A program made the translations under genes and the position numbers. DNA of 18,674 nucleotides, taken from assembly GCA_934101865.1 (NCBI GenBank), contig CAKOSA010000016.1, forward strand, positions 1 through 18,674. Direction: 5' to 3'. Origin of the DNA: an uncultured Bacilli bacterium. GTDB lineage: Bacteria; Bacillota_I; Bacilli_A; RF39; UBA660. This document shows positions 5,779-12,535 of this stretch, piece after piece. The notes beneath the pieces were generated by a model. That model did no database searches, was not told the origin of the DNA, and saw only the letters and a program-made list of their open reading frames with translations. Positions within the stretch are counted from its first letter, which is position 1. The number at the start of each line of letters is the position of its first letter.

Positions 5779-6963
5779 ATGGCAAAAGCAAAATTTGATC
5801 GTTCTAAACCACACGTTAACATTGGTACTATTGGCCACGTTGACCATGGTAAGACGACTTTAACAGCTGCTATTACAAAAGTTTTAGCATCTAAAGGCGG
5901 AGCTGAATTTGTTGATTATTCAAATATCGATAAAGCTCCAGAAGAAAGAGAAAGAGGTATTACTATTAATACTTCACACGTTGAGTATCAAACTGACAAA
6001 CGTCACTATGCTCACGTTGACTGTCCAGGACACGCTGACTATGTAAAAAATATGATTACTGGTGCAGCTCAAATGGATGGAGCTATCCTAGTTATTGCTG
6101 CTAGTGATGGTCCAATGGCTCAAACAAGAGAACACATTCTATTATCAAGACAAGTTGGAGTACCTAGAATGGTTGTATTTATGAATAAATGTGACCAAGT
6201 TGATGATCCTGAACTTCTTGATTTAGTAGAAATGGAAATCAGAGAATTATTAAATGAATATGGTTATGACGGAGATAATACTCCAATTATCAGAGGTTCT
6301 GCTCTTAAAGCTCTTGAAGGAGATCCTGAAGCAGTTAAGGCTATCGAAGACTTAATGGATGCTGTAGATGAATGGATTCCAACTCCAGAAAGAGATACAG
6401 ATAAACCTTTCTTAATGTCAATTGAAGATGTGTTCACTATCACAGGACGTGGAACAGTTGTTACTGGTCGTGTTGAAAGAGGACAATTAAAATTAAACGA
6501 TGAAGTTGAAATCGTTGGTCTTAAAGACACTAAGAAAACAGTTGTTACTGGTATTGAAATGTTCAGAAAACAACTTGATTATGCTGAAGCTGGAGATAAC
6601 GCTGGTGTTCTACTTCGTGGTATCTCTCGTGAAGATGTTGAAAGAGGACAAGTGCTTGCTAAACCAGGAAGTGTTCATCCTCATAAGAAATTTACTGCAC
6701 AAGTATATGTTCTATCTAAAGAAGAAGGTGGAAGACATACTCCATTCTTTACAAATTATAGACCACAATTCTATTTTAGAACTACAGATGTTACTGGTGT
6801 AATCACATTACCTGATAATGTAGAAATGGTTATGCCTGGTGATGATGTAGCTATGACAGTTGAACTAATTGCTCCAATCGCTGTTGAAAAGGGAACTCAA
6901 TTCTCAATTCGTGAAGGCGGACGTACAGTTGGTGCTGGTGTAGTATCTGAAATCATTGAATAA
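5779..6963 (+). CDS. tuf: Translation elongation factor Tu
   Basis: EF-Tu delivers aminoacyl-tRNA to the ribosomal A site as a GTP complex. The start is ATG 5779 (MAKAKFDRSKPHVNIGTIG) after GAGAGGAAAA; codons upstream in frame overlap the promoter and are not translated. It has 394 residues, normal for the family. G motifs are GHVDHGKT (19-26), RGIT (59-62), DCPGH (81-85) and NKCD (136-139). Domain II (GRGTVVTGRVERG) and domain III (YRPQFYFRTTDVTG, FSIREGGRTVGAGVV) are complete. The gene is monocistronic, with its own promoter and a UUCG terminator. Codon use is cleaner than in neighbouring genes, as for a highly expressed protein. Confidence 0.98.
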   Translation: MAKAKFDRSKPHVNIGTIGHVDHGKTTLTAAITKVLASKGGAEFVDYSNIDKAPEERERGITINTSHVEYQTDKRHYAHVDCPGHADYVKNMITGAAQMDGAILVIAASDGPMAQTREHILLSRQVGVPRMVVFMNKCDQVDDPELLDLVEMEIRELLNEYGYDGDNTPIIRGSALKALEGDPEAVKAIEDLMDAVDEWIPTPERDTDKPFLMSIEDVFTITGRGTVVTGRVERGQLKLNDEVEIVGLKDTKKTVVTGIEMFRKQLDYAEAGDNAGVLLRGISREDVERGQVLAKPGSVHPHKKFTAQVYVLSKEEGGRHTPFFTNYRPQFYFRTTDVTGVITLPDNVEMVMPGDDVAMTVELIAPIAVEKGTQFSIREGGRTVGAGVVSEIIE

Positions 6964-6972
6964 TTGAATATT

Positions 6973-6993
6973 AGAACCTTCGGGTTCTTTTTT
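6973..6993 (+). terminator. Intrinsic terminator of tuf
   Basis: AGAACC (6973-6978) and GGTTCT (6983-6988) form a perfect six-base-pair stem capped by TTCG, followed by a T run. It starts about nine bases after the tuf stop codon. Confidence 0.92.
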
Positions 6994-7487
6994 CTATATA
7001 TAGAAAAAGGATTGTGATTGAAAAATTAGAGAGATGAAGATAAGTGATAATGAATAAGAAATAAAGAAAAAGAAATAAAAAATAAGTATGAGTTATGAGA
7101 AATATAAATAAGGAATAATAAAAGAGATAAGTAATAAACAATAAATAATAAATAATGAGTAAAAAATGGGTTATAAAAACTAATAAATAAGAAATAGGTA
7201 TTAAGAACTAAAAAAAGAAAAGAATAAATAATGGAGAAAGATGAAAAGCAAAGGTAAGAAATTAAAAATAAGAAATTAAAAAAGCGAAAATAAAAAATGG
7301 ATATAGAGAGTTATTACTTTAAAAATTTAACTTTTAGAAACTCTTTTTAAGTAAAATTAGATTTATGAAAAACCGCCTTCATTTACGAGGTAGCATTTTA
7401 ACATATTCTCAAAGTAATGGAAACTATTTTTTTTAAGTGTTCATTACACTGAGAATTAAAATTTATAATTTAGATTTATAAAAATTA
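6994..7487. other. Long gap with a cytosine-depleted purine tract
   Basis: No gene on either strand. Between 7021 and 7300 there are only five cytosines in 280 bases, and the sequence is built of loose repeats of AAATAAG, AATAAATAATAAAT and AGAAATAAAG type, full of stops in every frame. A weak hairpin AGAGTT (7307-7312) / AACTCT (7339-7344) with a T-run follows, then an unexplained, less AT-rich patch at about 7371-7394 and the inverted repeat at 7405-7456. The strand bias might reflect curved or single-strand-prone DNA; the role is unknown. Confidence 0.55.
7405..7456. repeat. Imperfect 15-bp inverted repeat upstream of cdd
   Basis: ATTCTCA-AA-GTAATG (7405-7419) is inverted as CATTAC-AC-TGAGAAT (7442-7456): 13 of 15 positions pair around a 22-base spacer containing TTTTTTTT. 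A smaller AGTGT / ACACT hairpin (7436-7450) overlaps and competes. It lies 31 bases before the cdd -35 box. It could be an operator, an AT-rich terminator or both. Confidence 0.5.
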
Positions 7488-7516
7488 TAGACTTTTTGGA
7501 TATATTTTGATAAAAT
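7488..7516 (+). promoter_or_regulatory. Promoter of cdd
   Basis: TAGACT (7488-7493), a 17-base spacer and TAAAAT (7511-7516) with TG at 7508-7509 (extended -10). The predicted 5' leader is only about 15 bases and contains the GGGAG ribosome-binding site. Confidence 0.7.
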
Positions 7517-7537
7517 TAAACTAGGGAGTGATAAAAA

Positions 7538-7924
7538 ATGAGAAATGAATTAATTAAATTACTTGATAATGCTTATGCTCCTTATTCTAATTTTAGAGTA
7601 GGGGCTATACTTGAATGTAAAGATGGAAAAATTTTTAAAGGTGTTAATGTTGAAAATGCCAGTTATGGTGCTTCAATTTGTGCTGAAAGAAGTAGTATAG
7701 TTAGTGCTATTAGTAATGGATATAAGAAAGGCGATTTTAAAAAGATTTATATTATTAATAGTAGTGATAAGCTCGGGCCACCTTGCTTTTTATGCAGACA
7801 AGTATTTACAGAATTTTTTGATAGGGATATGGAAGTCGTGCTTATGGATATGGCTGGTCACGAGGAAGTTTATAAAGTGAGTGAACTTTGTACGGTTCCT
7901 TTTGATAGTGATAATTTGAAATAG
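7538..7924 (+). CDS. cdd: Cytidine deaminase
   Basis: A zinc enzyme that hydrolytically deaminates cytidine and deoxycytidine to uridine and deoxyuridine in pyrimidine salvage. Its 128 residues match the small homotetrameric class. Substrate-binding NVENASYG (37-44) precedes the zinc and catalytic motif CAER (48-51: Cys ligand, Glu proton shuttle) and PCFLCRQ (82-88: two Cys ligands), so the active site is complete. The N-terminal AYAPYSNFRVGA is typical. It has its own promoter and lies before era, an order common in Firmicutes, but here a 252-base gap and a second promoter separate the two. Confidence 0.96.
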   Translation: MRNELIKLLDNAYAPYSNFRVGAILECKDGKIFKGVNVENASYGASICAERSSIVSAISNGYKKGDFKKIYIINSSDKLGPPCFLCRQVFTEFFDRDMEVVLMDMAGHEEVYKVSELCTVPFDSDNLK

Positions 7925-7956
7925 GGGTCAAAATGGACTTTACGATTTTTGAAAAA

Positions 7957-8051
7957 TTGCAAATTTTATGTTGCAGTTTTTTAATTTCTGCACAAATGGG
8001 TAGTGCAAATAGCCCGATTTTACGGCGTTTTTATTAATTTTTTATGTTGCA
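7957..8051. repeat. Cluster of TGCA-core sites and TTTTATGTTGCA repeat between cdd and era
   Basis: TTGCAA (7957), TTGCAG (7971), CTGCAC (7988), GTGCAA (8003) and TTGCAT (8047) recur at 14-17-base steps plus one distal copy. TGCAG (7972-7976) pairs with CTGCA (7988-7992), while TGCAC (7989-7993) pairs with GTGCA (8003-8007); these stems exclude each other. TTTTATGTTGCA is repeated at 7964-7975 and 8040-8051. GCC...GGC followed by TTTTT (8012-8032) may be a weak cdd terminator. It may be an operator array or a folded RNA. Confidence 0.4.
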
Positions 8052-8064
8052 TTTTATTCTTAGA

Positions 8065-8075
8065 ACCCATAGGGT
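8065..8075 (+). repeat. ACCCATAGGGT element, copy 4
   Basis: A perfect ACCC / GGGT stem around ATA, the shortest variant of the CCC-(CG)-ATA-GGG element. It lies 30 bases upstream of the era -35 box, almost the same distance as copy 1 from the rpsL -35 box. Confidence 0.45.
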
Positions 8076-8105
8076 AAAATTTCTTAAAAAAATGTCAAAA
8101 AGGGG

Positions 8106-8134
8106 TAGACTTTGGGAAATTTATCTGTTACAAT
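8106..8134 (+). promoter_or_regulatory. Promoter of era
   Basis: TAGACT (8106-8111), 17 bases, TACAAT (8129-8134), with TG at 8126-8127 (extended -10). The -35 box and spacer length are the same as for cdd. It probably drives era-yqzL-recO and the divergent-PAP2 gene. Confidence 0.75.
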
Positions 8135-8176
8135 TAGTTTGCAGGTGAGATTTTTGGTAAGGAAGTAGGTGATAAA

Positions 8177-9064
8177 ATGCGAAGTGGATTTGTTGGTCTT
8201 ATTGGGAGGCCTAATGTGGGGAAGAGTACGCTTCTTAACAATATAATAGGGACGAAAATTGCAATTACATCGAATGTTCCTGGGACAACCAGAAATGCAA
8301 TTCAGGGAATTTATACAGATAGTAATTGTCAAATGGTTTTTGTGGATACTCCTGGTATTCATAAGCCTCATCATAAACTGGGGAGGATGCTTAATAAACA
8401 GGCTTATGTTACGACGGATGATGTCGATGTTATTTTGTTTTTAGTTGATATTACGGAGGAAATTGGTAAGGGAGATAAGTACATTATTGATATTTTAAAG
8501 AAGAGTGATAAGCCAGTTATTCTTGTTATTAATAAGATTGATAGACTTCCTAAGGATATTATTTTAACCAAGATAAATGAGTATAAGGATTTGTTTGATT
8601 TTGATGAGATAGTTCCGGTATCGGCTATGAAGGGAGATAATGTTGATAGGCTTATAGAAGTTCTTAAAAATTATCTTACAGACAATATTAAGTATTTTGA
8701 TGATGATATGATTACTAATGTGTCCAATCAATTTATTATTGGAGAAATGGTAAGGGAAAAAATACTTGAACTTACTAATGAAGAGGTGCCTCATTCTGTG
8801 TCAACTTCGGTAGAGAGAATGACGGAGAAGGATGGGATTGTCCACATTATGTGTGATATTATAGTTGATAGGGATAGCCTAAAAAAAATTATTATTGGTA
8901 AAGGCGGTAGTATGGTTAAAGAGATTGGTCAAAGAGCACGAGTTGATATTGAAAAATTGCTCGATAAAAAAGTTTATTTAGAACTTTATGTCAAAACAAT
9001 ACCTAAATGGCGTGAAAAAGATAAATTTTTGAATGATACTATTTTTAAAGATTTTGATTTTTAA
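8177..9064 (+). CDS. era: GTPase Era, 30S ribosome maturation factor
   Basis: An essential GTPase that binds the 3' end of 16S rRNA near the anti-Shine-Dalgarno and helps late 30S assembly. Its 295 residues are normal. The G domain shows GRPNVGKST (10-18), TTR (37-39), DTPGIH (57-62), NKID (119-122) and SA (149-150). The C-terminal KH domain has IIGKGGSMVKEIG (239-251). Before TTR the sequence is PGTTR, where Era usually has PQTTR, a small deviation. The start is ATG 8177 after TAGGTGAT. It is followed by the YqzL-like gene and recO, as in Bacillus. Confidence 0.97.
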   Translation: MRSGFVGLIGRPNVGKSTLLNNIIGTKIAITSNVPGTTRNAIQGIYTDSNCQMVFVDTPGIHKPHHKLGRMLNKQAYVTTDDVDVILFLVDITEEIGKGDKYIIDILKKSDKPVILVINKIDRLPKDIILTKINEYKDLFDFDEIVPVSAMKGDNVDRLIEVLKNYLTDNIKYFDDDMITNVSNQFIIGEMVREKILELTNEEVPHSVSTSVERMTEKDGIVHIMCDIIVDRDSLKKIIIGKGGSMVKEIGQRARVDIEKLLDKKVYLELYVKTIPKWREKDKFLNDTIFKDFDF

Positions 9065-9113
9065 TGTATATTTTTGATTTTCTGTCATCAATATATAGTA
9101 GGTGATTAAAATT

Positions 9114-9203
9114 ATGACAAAAAAAGAATTGTGGGAAAAATTTAAAGAGACAGGAAAAATTGAGTATTATATTGCTTATAAAAAATCATTAAAGGAGAAT
9201 TAG
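9114..9203 (+). CDS. yqzL: YqzL-like small protein
   Basis: A 29-residue protein, MTKKELWEKFKETGKIEYY followed by IAYKKSLKEN. It has a GGTGA ribosome-binding site and sits between era and recO, exactly where Bacillus carries yqzL. The pattern W-x2-F-x2-TG-x-I-x2-Y-x2-(Y/F)K matches what I remember of B. subtilis YqzL (WKVFSQTGNIDTYLLFKE), although this protein is shorter (29 versus about 47 residues). Its last codons supply the recO ribosome-binding site AAAGGAG, and its stop TAG shares a G with the recO GTG start, implying translational coupling. The function of the family is not known. Confidence 0.75.
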   Translation: MTKKELWEKFKETGKIEYYIAYKKSLKEN

Positions 9204-9940
9204 TGGTAAGAAAGTTTGTTGGTATTGTTTTAAGAGAAGTTCCTTATAGGGAAAGTAGTTCTATTATTAGTGTCCTTACTGAGGATAATGGTATTATGGG
9301 TTTTCTTGCTTTGGGTTGTAAAAGAAAGAATAGTCGTCTTGGAGGAGTAACGGCTCCCCTTACTTATGGTGAGTTTTGTGTTAATTATAGAGAACGGGGA
9401 CTATGTACTTTAATTGAAGTTAGTGTTATTAATAGTTTTCTTAAACTTAGGAGAAATCTTGTGTCTAATGCTTGTAGTTTATATTTACTAGAACTTGCTG
9501 GAAGAGTATATGAACAAGAGGATGACAAGGGTATATTTGAAACTCTTATAAAGGCTCTTGTAAAAATTAATGATGGAGTCGATGCGGTTGGTATGACTAT
9601 GGTACTTAGTCTTAAATTTTTAGAACCTTTAGGGATAGCTCCTAATTTTAATGGTTGTGTGGAATGTGGTAACACAGATGTGGTTACTTTGTCTAGTTAT
9701 AAAGGGGGATTTTTATGTGTCGACCATTTGGGTGATGAGAAAATGGTTGATGTACGTACACTTAAAATTATTAGAATGCTTTACTATATTGATATCGATA
9801 GGATTAATAGTTTAGATCTTTCTGGTGAGATTGTAAAAGAAATTGTTTGTTTTATTAGTGACTATTATGATAGGTATTCGGGTATTTATTTAAAAAGTAA
9901 AGATTTTTTACAAAGGATAATTGGTGATATATATGAGTGA
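9203..9940 (+). CDS. recO: DNA repair protein RecO
   Basis: A recombination mediator of the RecFOR pathway that anneals DNA and loads RecA on SSB-coated single strands. It has 245 residues. The N-terminal OB fold (about 1-80) includes GIVLREVPYRESSSIISVLT and the GxxxFxxxGCK-like loop at 33-40. A helical C-terminal domain carries a zinc-type site: C152-x2-C155 and C172-x2-H175, with His in place of the more usual fourth Cys. It starts with GTG, overlapping the previous stop (TAGTG), five bases after GGAG. It overlaps the next gene by eight bases. Confidence 0.95.
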   Translation: MVRKFVGIVLREVPYRESSSIISVLTEDNGIMGFLALGCKRKNSRLGGVTAPLTYGEFCVNYRERGLCTLIEVSVINSFLKLRRNLVSNACSLYLLELAGRVYEQEDDKGIFETLIKALVKINDGVDAVGMTMVLSLKFLEPLGIAPNFNGCVECGNTDVVTLSSYKGGFLCVDHLGDEKMVDVRTLKIIRMLYYIDIDRINSLDLSGEIVKEIVCFISDYYDRYSGIYLKSKDFLQRIIGDIYE

Positions 9941-10355
9941 TTATAAGTTTTTAATTATTCCTTTTTTGGTTACTTTGGTGTCACAGTTTATTAAATGTCT
10001 TCTTGATAGAGAAAGACGAGGTGGAATTATCACTTTTCTTGATTTGTCGGGAGGGATGCCAAGTAGTCATAGTGCTTTTGTTAGTAGTTTAACGACTTGT
10101 ATTTTCTTTAAATATGGCGTTAAAAGTCCTGTTTTTGCAATGTGTTTAGCTTTTTCTCTTATTATTTTATATGATGCACGAATGGTTAGGTATGAATCTG
10201 GAAAACAGGCAATAGTTCTTAATGAAATTATTAAAAGAGATGGAATAAAAAAGGATTTTAAATTAAAAGAAAAAATAGGTCATACTCCTACTCAAGTTTT
10301 ATGTGGAACTTTACTTGGAGTAGTGCTTGGCGCTATTTTATATTTTGCATTTTAG
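9933..10355 (+). CDS. Divergent PAP2-family membrane protein (YuiD/DUF212)
   Basis: A 140-residue integral membrane protein of the divergent PAP2 family, distant from acid phosphatases and vanadium haloperoxidases. The start is ATG 9933 after GGTGAT, eight bases inside the recO end, so translation is coupled. Signature motifs are GGMPSSHSAFV (40-50), YDARMVRYESGKQA (80-93) and GHTPTQV (116-122). Hydrophobic segments lie at about 5-22, 47-61, 63-81 and 121-140. The family is thought to act on phosphorylated lipids or small molecules, but its substrate is not established. Confidence 0.92.
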   Translation: MSDYKFLIIPFLVTLVSQFIKCLLDRERRGGIITFLDLSGGMPSSHSAFVSSLTTCIFFKYGVKSPVFAMCLAFSLIILYDARMVRYESGKQAIVLNEIIKRDGIKKDFKLKEKIGHTPTQVLCGTLLGVVLGAILYFAF

Positions 10356-10445
10356 TTATTAACTTATATTTTTGCACTTATTATTTTTCATATAAAAATA
10401 TTTGGTTTATGCCCACGATAGTGTATAAACATAAAATTAATAACT
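10354..10445. terminator. Folded convergent intergenic region (three-way-junction shape) with GATA-loop hairpin
   Basis: AGTTATTAA (10354-10362) pairs with TTAATAACT (10437-10445). Inside lie two further perfect stems: ATATTTTT (10366-10373) / AAAAATAT (10394-10401), and GTTTAT (10405-10410) / ATAAAC (10425-10430), the latter capped by CAC-GATA-GTG (10414-10423). The region separates genes on opposite strands that converge here, so it probably serves as a two-way terminator. CCCACGATAGTG is a degenerate copy of the recurring element. Confidence 0.5.
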
Positions 10446-10463
10446 TAATGTGAAAAATTGTTT

Positions 10464-10679
10464 TTAGTAGTATACAGGAGGATATGGCTGGTATGGGTAT
10501 AATGCTGGAGGTGGAGCTGGGTATGGTTGATATGGTCTTGGATAGAATGCCGGAGCAAGTAAGCCACCAGTAATTCCACCAAGGACGAATGGTCCTAAAA
10601 AGCCACCTGCAAATCTATCATCTTGATTATATGGTTTGCTATAGGGATAGGCTTTATTATTATAAACATAAGGGTTCAT
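10464..10679 (-). CDS. Small Tyr/Pro-rich protein with a Gly-rich hydrophobic core
   Basis: A 71-residue protein on the minus strand, the only one in this orientation. It starts ATG (10677-10679) behind a strong AAGGAGAT site. The N-terminus is Tyr/Asn-rich (NPYVYNNKAYPYSKPYNQ), residues about 22-46 are hydrophobic and glycine-rich (FAGGFLGPFVLGGITGGLLA), and the tail is built of YPxPYQPYPxP-like repeats. The layout resembles short spore-coat or envelope-associated proteins of Firmicutes, but I cannot name a family. It is divergent from the aminopeptidase gene. No clear promoter was found. Confidence 0.75.
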   Translation of the reverse strand: MNPYVYNNKAYPYSKPYNQDDRFAGGFLGPFVLGGITGGLLAPAFYPRPYQPYPAPPPALYPYQPYPPVYY

Positions 10680-10732
10680 ATCTATCTCCTTTCTAGTATA
10701 TTATATTAAATTTGAAAGGTTTGGTGATTATA

Positions 10733-11836
10733 TTGAGTTCATATTTACAGAAACTTGCGGATATAATAGTTAGTTATTCTATTAAGGTAGAAAAAAGGGA
10801 AAGGGTTTTAATTACATATCATAGTGAGGTATGTGAGGAATTTGTTAAGTTGCTTATTGATGGAGTTATAAAGCGTGGGGGTATCCCAATGGTTAAGTAT
10901 ATGAGTAATAGTATTAATAGTAAATTGCTTGAAAATTTAAGTGATGATATGATTGAACTTTTAGCTTCTAATAAGGAATATGAAGTTAATACTTATGATA
11001 GTGTTATTCAAATTATTTATAATGATAATGATTATGAAAATAAAAATGTAGTTCCTAAAATGCTTAATAAATTGGGGGAGAGAACTAAGGATATTGATGA
11101 TATTAGAATTAATAAAAGAAAGTGGGTTCTTCTTAATTATCCGTCAAAACTTGATAGTTACAAGGCTGGGCAAACAACAGAAGAGTTTAGAGAGTTTGCT
11201 ATGAAGGCAATGACAACAGATTATGAAAGAATGAATGTTTTATTAAAACCTTTAAAAGAACTTATGGAAAAAACTGATAAAGTTAGAATCGTTGGTAATG
11301 GAACGGATATTAGTTTTTCAATTAAGGGAATGCCAGCAATTATTTGTGCAGGTGAGTATAATATTCCTGATGGTGAGGTTTATACAGCTCCTATTAAGGA
11401 TAGTGTAAATGGAATTATTTGTTATAATACACCTAGTCCATATAGAAATAGTGTTTTTAATAATATTAAGTTAGAATTTAAAGATGGTAAGATTGTAAAG
11501 GCTTCTTGTGATGGAGATAATGATAAACTTAATGAAATTTTTAATACCGATGATGGAGCTAGATATGTTGGAGAGTTTTCTTTTGGCGTTAATTCGTTTA
11601 TAAGGAAGCCAATGGGAGATATTTTATACGATGAAAAGATTTGTGGTAGTATTCATTTTACTCCCGGAAGATGTTATGAAAATGCTAATAATGGTAATAT
11701 TTCTTCTATTCACTGGGATTTAGTTCTTATTCAAAGAGATGAGTATGGGGGCGGAGAAATTTATTTTGATGATGTTTTAATTAGAAAAAATGGTAAATTT
11801 GTATTAAATGAGTTAAAAAATATAAATTTTGACTAA
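10733..11836 (+). CDS. M29-family (thermophilic) aminopeptidase
   Basis: A metal-dependent aminopeptidase of peptidase family M29 (AmpS/PepS/T type), a cytoplasmic exopeptidase releasing N-terminal residues. I place the start at TTG 10733 (MSSYLQKLADIIVSY), five bases after GGTGAT; a further TTG at 10712 has no good site. The resulting 367 residues are shorter than the usual approximately 410. Metal-ligand and catalytic positions expected for the family are all seen: E215 (PDGEVYTAP), E281 (VGEFS), H308 (SIHFTPG), Y315, H327 and D329 (SSIHWDL). It lies alone between a divergent gene and its own terminator. Confidence 0.9.
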   Translation: MSSYLQKLADIIVSYSIKVEKRERVLITYHSEVCEEFVKLLIDGVIKRGGIPMVKYMSNSINSKLLENLSDDMIELLASNKEYEVNTYDSVIQIIYNDNDYENKNVVPKMLNKLGERTKDIDDIRINKRKWVLLNYPSKLDSYKAGQTTEEFREFAMKAMTTDYERMNVLLKPLKELMEKTDKVRIVGNGTDISFSIKGMPAIICAGEYNIPDGEVYTAPIKDSVNGIICYNTPSPYRNSVFNNIKLEFKDGKIVKASCDGDNDKLNEIFNTDDGARYVGEFSFGVNSFIRKPMGDILYDEKICGSIHFTPGRCYENANNGNISSIHWDLVLIQRDEYGGGEIYFDDVLIRKNGKFVLNELKNINFD

Positions 11837-11864
11837 AAAGTCTTTAAATTTATATTTTTTTTTG
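11824..11864 (+). terminator. Terminator of the aminopeptidase gene
   Basis: AAATTT (11824-11829) / AAATTT (11846-11851) and GACT (11831-11834) / AGTC (11839-11842) form a hairpin with an internal loop, followed by TATA and nine Ts. It contains the stop codon. The T-run runs straight into the next promoter. Confidence 0.55.
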
Positions 11865-11871
11865 GTATAAT
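11863..11871 (+). promoter_or_regulatory. -10 region of the lipoprotein promoter
   Basis: A perfect TATAAT (11866-11871) preceded by TGG gives an extended -10. No good -35 lies at the right distance; TTTAAA at 11843-11848 is the nearest. Transcription would start near 11878, about 15 bases before the start codon. Confidence 0.6.
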
Positions 11872-11892
11872 GAAAAAGAGTAGGAGGCTTGT

Positions 11893-12513
11893 ATGAAAAA
11901 AGGATTGTTATTAATATTGATAGTTCTGCTTGTTACAGGATGTAGTAAACTTTCTTCTGACAATATGGATACAACAGTAAATGGTATTGTAACTAGTAAG
12001 ATTAAGACAAACAGAGTATCTAATAGTTACAAGTATTACTTGCCTCTTGGTGTAACTAATTTAATGGATTATGAGTTTAATGGCGAGCTTCAGTATAAAA
12101 ATAATTATTTGTATATGTATGTAGATATTATTAGTTATAATTATAAAAATAATCTTAATTTTGACCAAAAGGGAGAGTATAATTATTATTTTAAAAGTCT
12201 TAATAATAATGGATTTATTGGTGTAAATAAGCTTGAAGATGGAAGATATTATGGTACGGTTGTTTATAATTATGCTAAAATAGAGTTTTATTCTGATAAG
12301 GAAGATTTATATGATACTTTGGCGGTTAGTTTGATTATTCTTAGTAGTATTGAGTATAATGATGCGGCTATTAGTAATCTTATTAATGTAAGTGGTTCAA
12401 AAGATGTTTTATATGAAATTGATAAACCAAAGGATACAGAAAGTAAGTTCTTTCAGTATCTGGAAGAATATGTATCAGATGAGGATGTATATGAGAAATT
12501 ACCAGATGAGTAG
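11893..12513 (+). CDS. Predicted lipoprotein of unknown function
   Basis: A 206-residue protein with a clear lipoprotein signal: KK, a Leu/Ile-rich core, and lipobox LVTGC with the lipidated cysteine at residue 17. It should be processed by Lgt and signal peptidase II and anchored on the outer face of the membrane. The mature part is rich in Tyr and Asn (YKNNYLYMYVDIISYNYKNN, DGRYYGTVVYNYAKIEFY) and ends in an acidic tail (VSDEDVYEKLPDE). No named domain was recognised. The start follows a TAGGAGG site. It lies 22 bases before the large acidic protein gene and is probably the first gene of that operon. Confidence 0.88.
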   Translation: MKKGLLLILIVLLVTGCSKLSSDNMDTTVNGIVTSKIKTNRVSNSYKYYLPLGVTNLMDYEFNGELQYKNNYLYMYVDIISYNYKNNLNFDQKGEYNYYFKSLNNNGFIGVNKLEDGRYYGTVVYNYAKIEFYSDKEDLYDTLAVSLIILSSIEYNDAAISNLINVSGSKDVLYEIDKPKDTESKFFQYLEEYVSDEDVYEKLPDE

Positions 12514-12535
12514 TAATAGAAAGAGGTGCTAAAAA

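Noticed and set aside
7021..7300. Replication origin or CRISPR-like array in the purine tract
   Set aside because: There are no DnaA boxes, no dnaA/dnaN neighbours and no regular repeat-spacer period.
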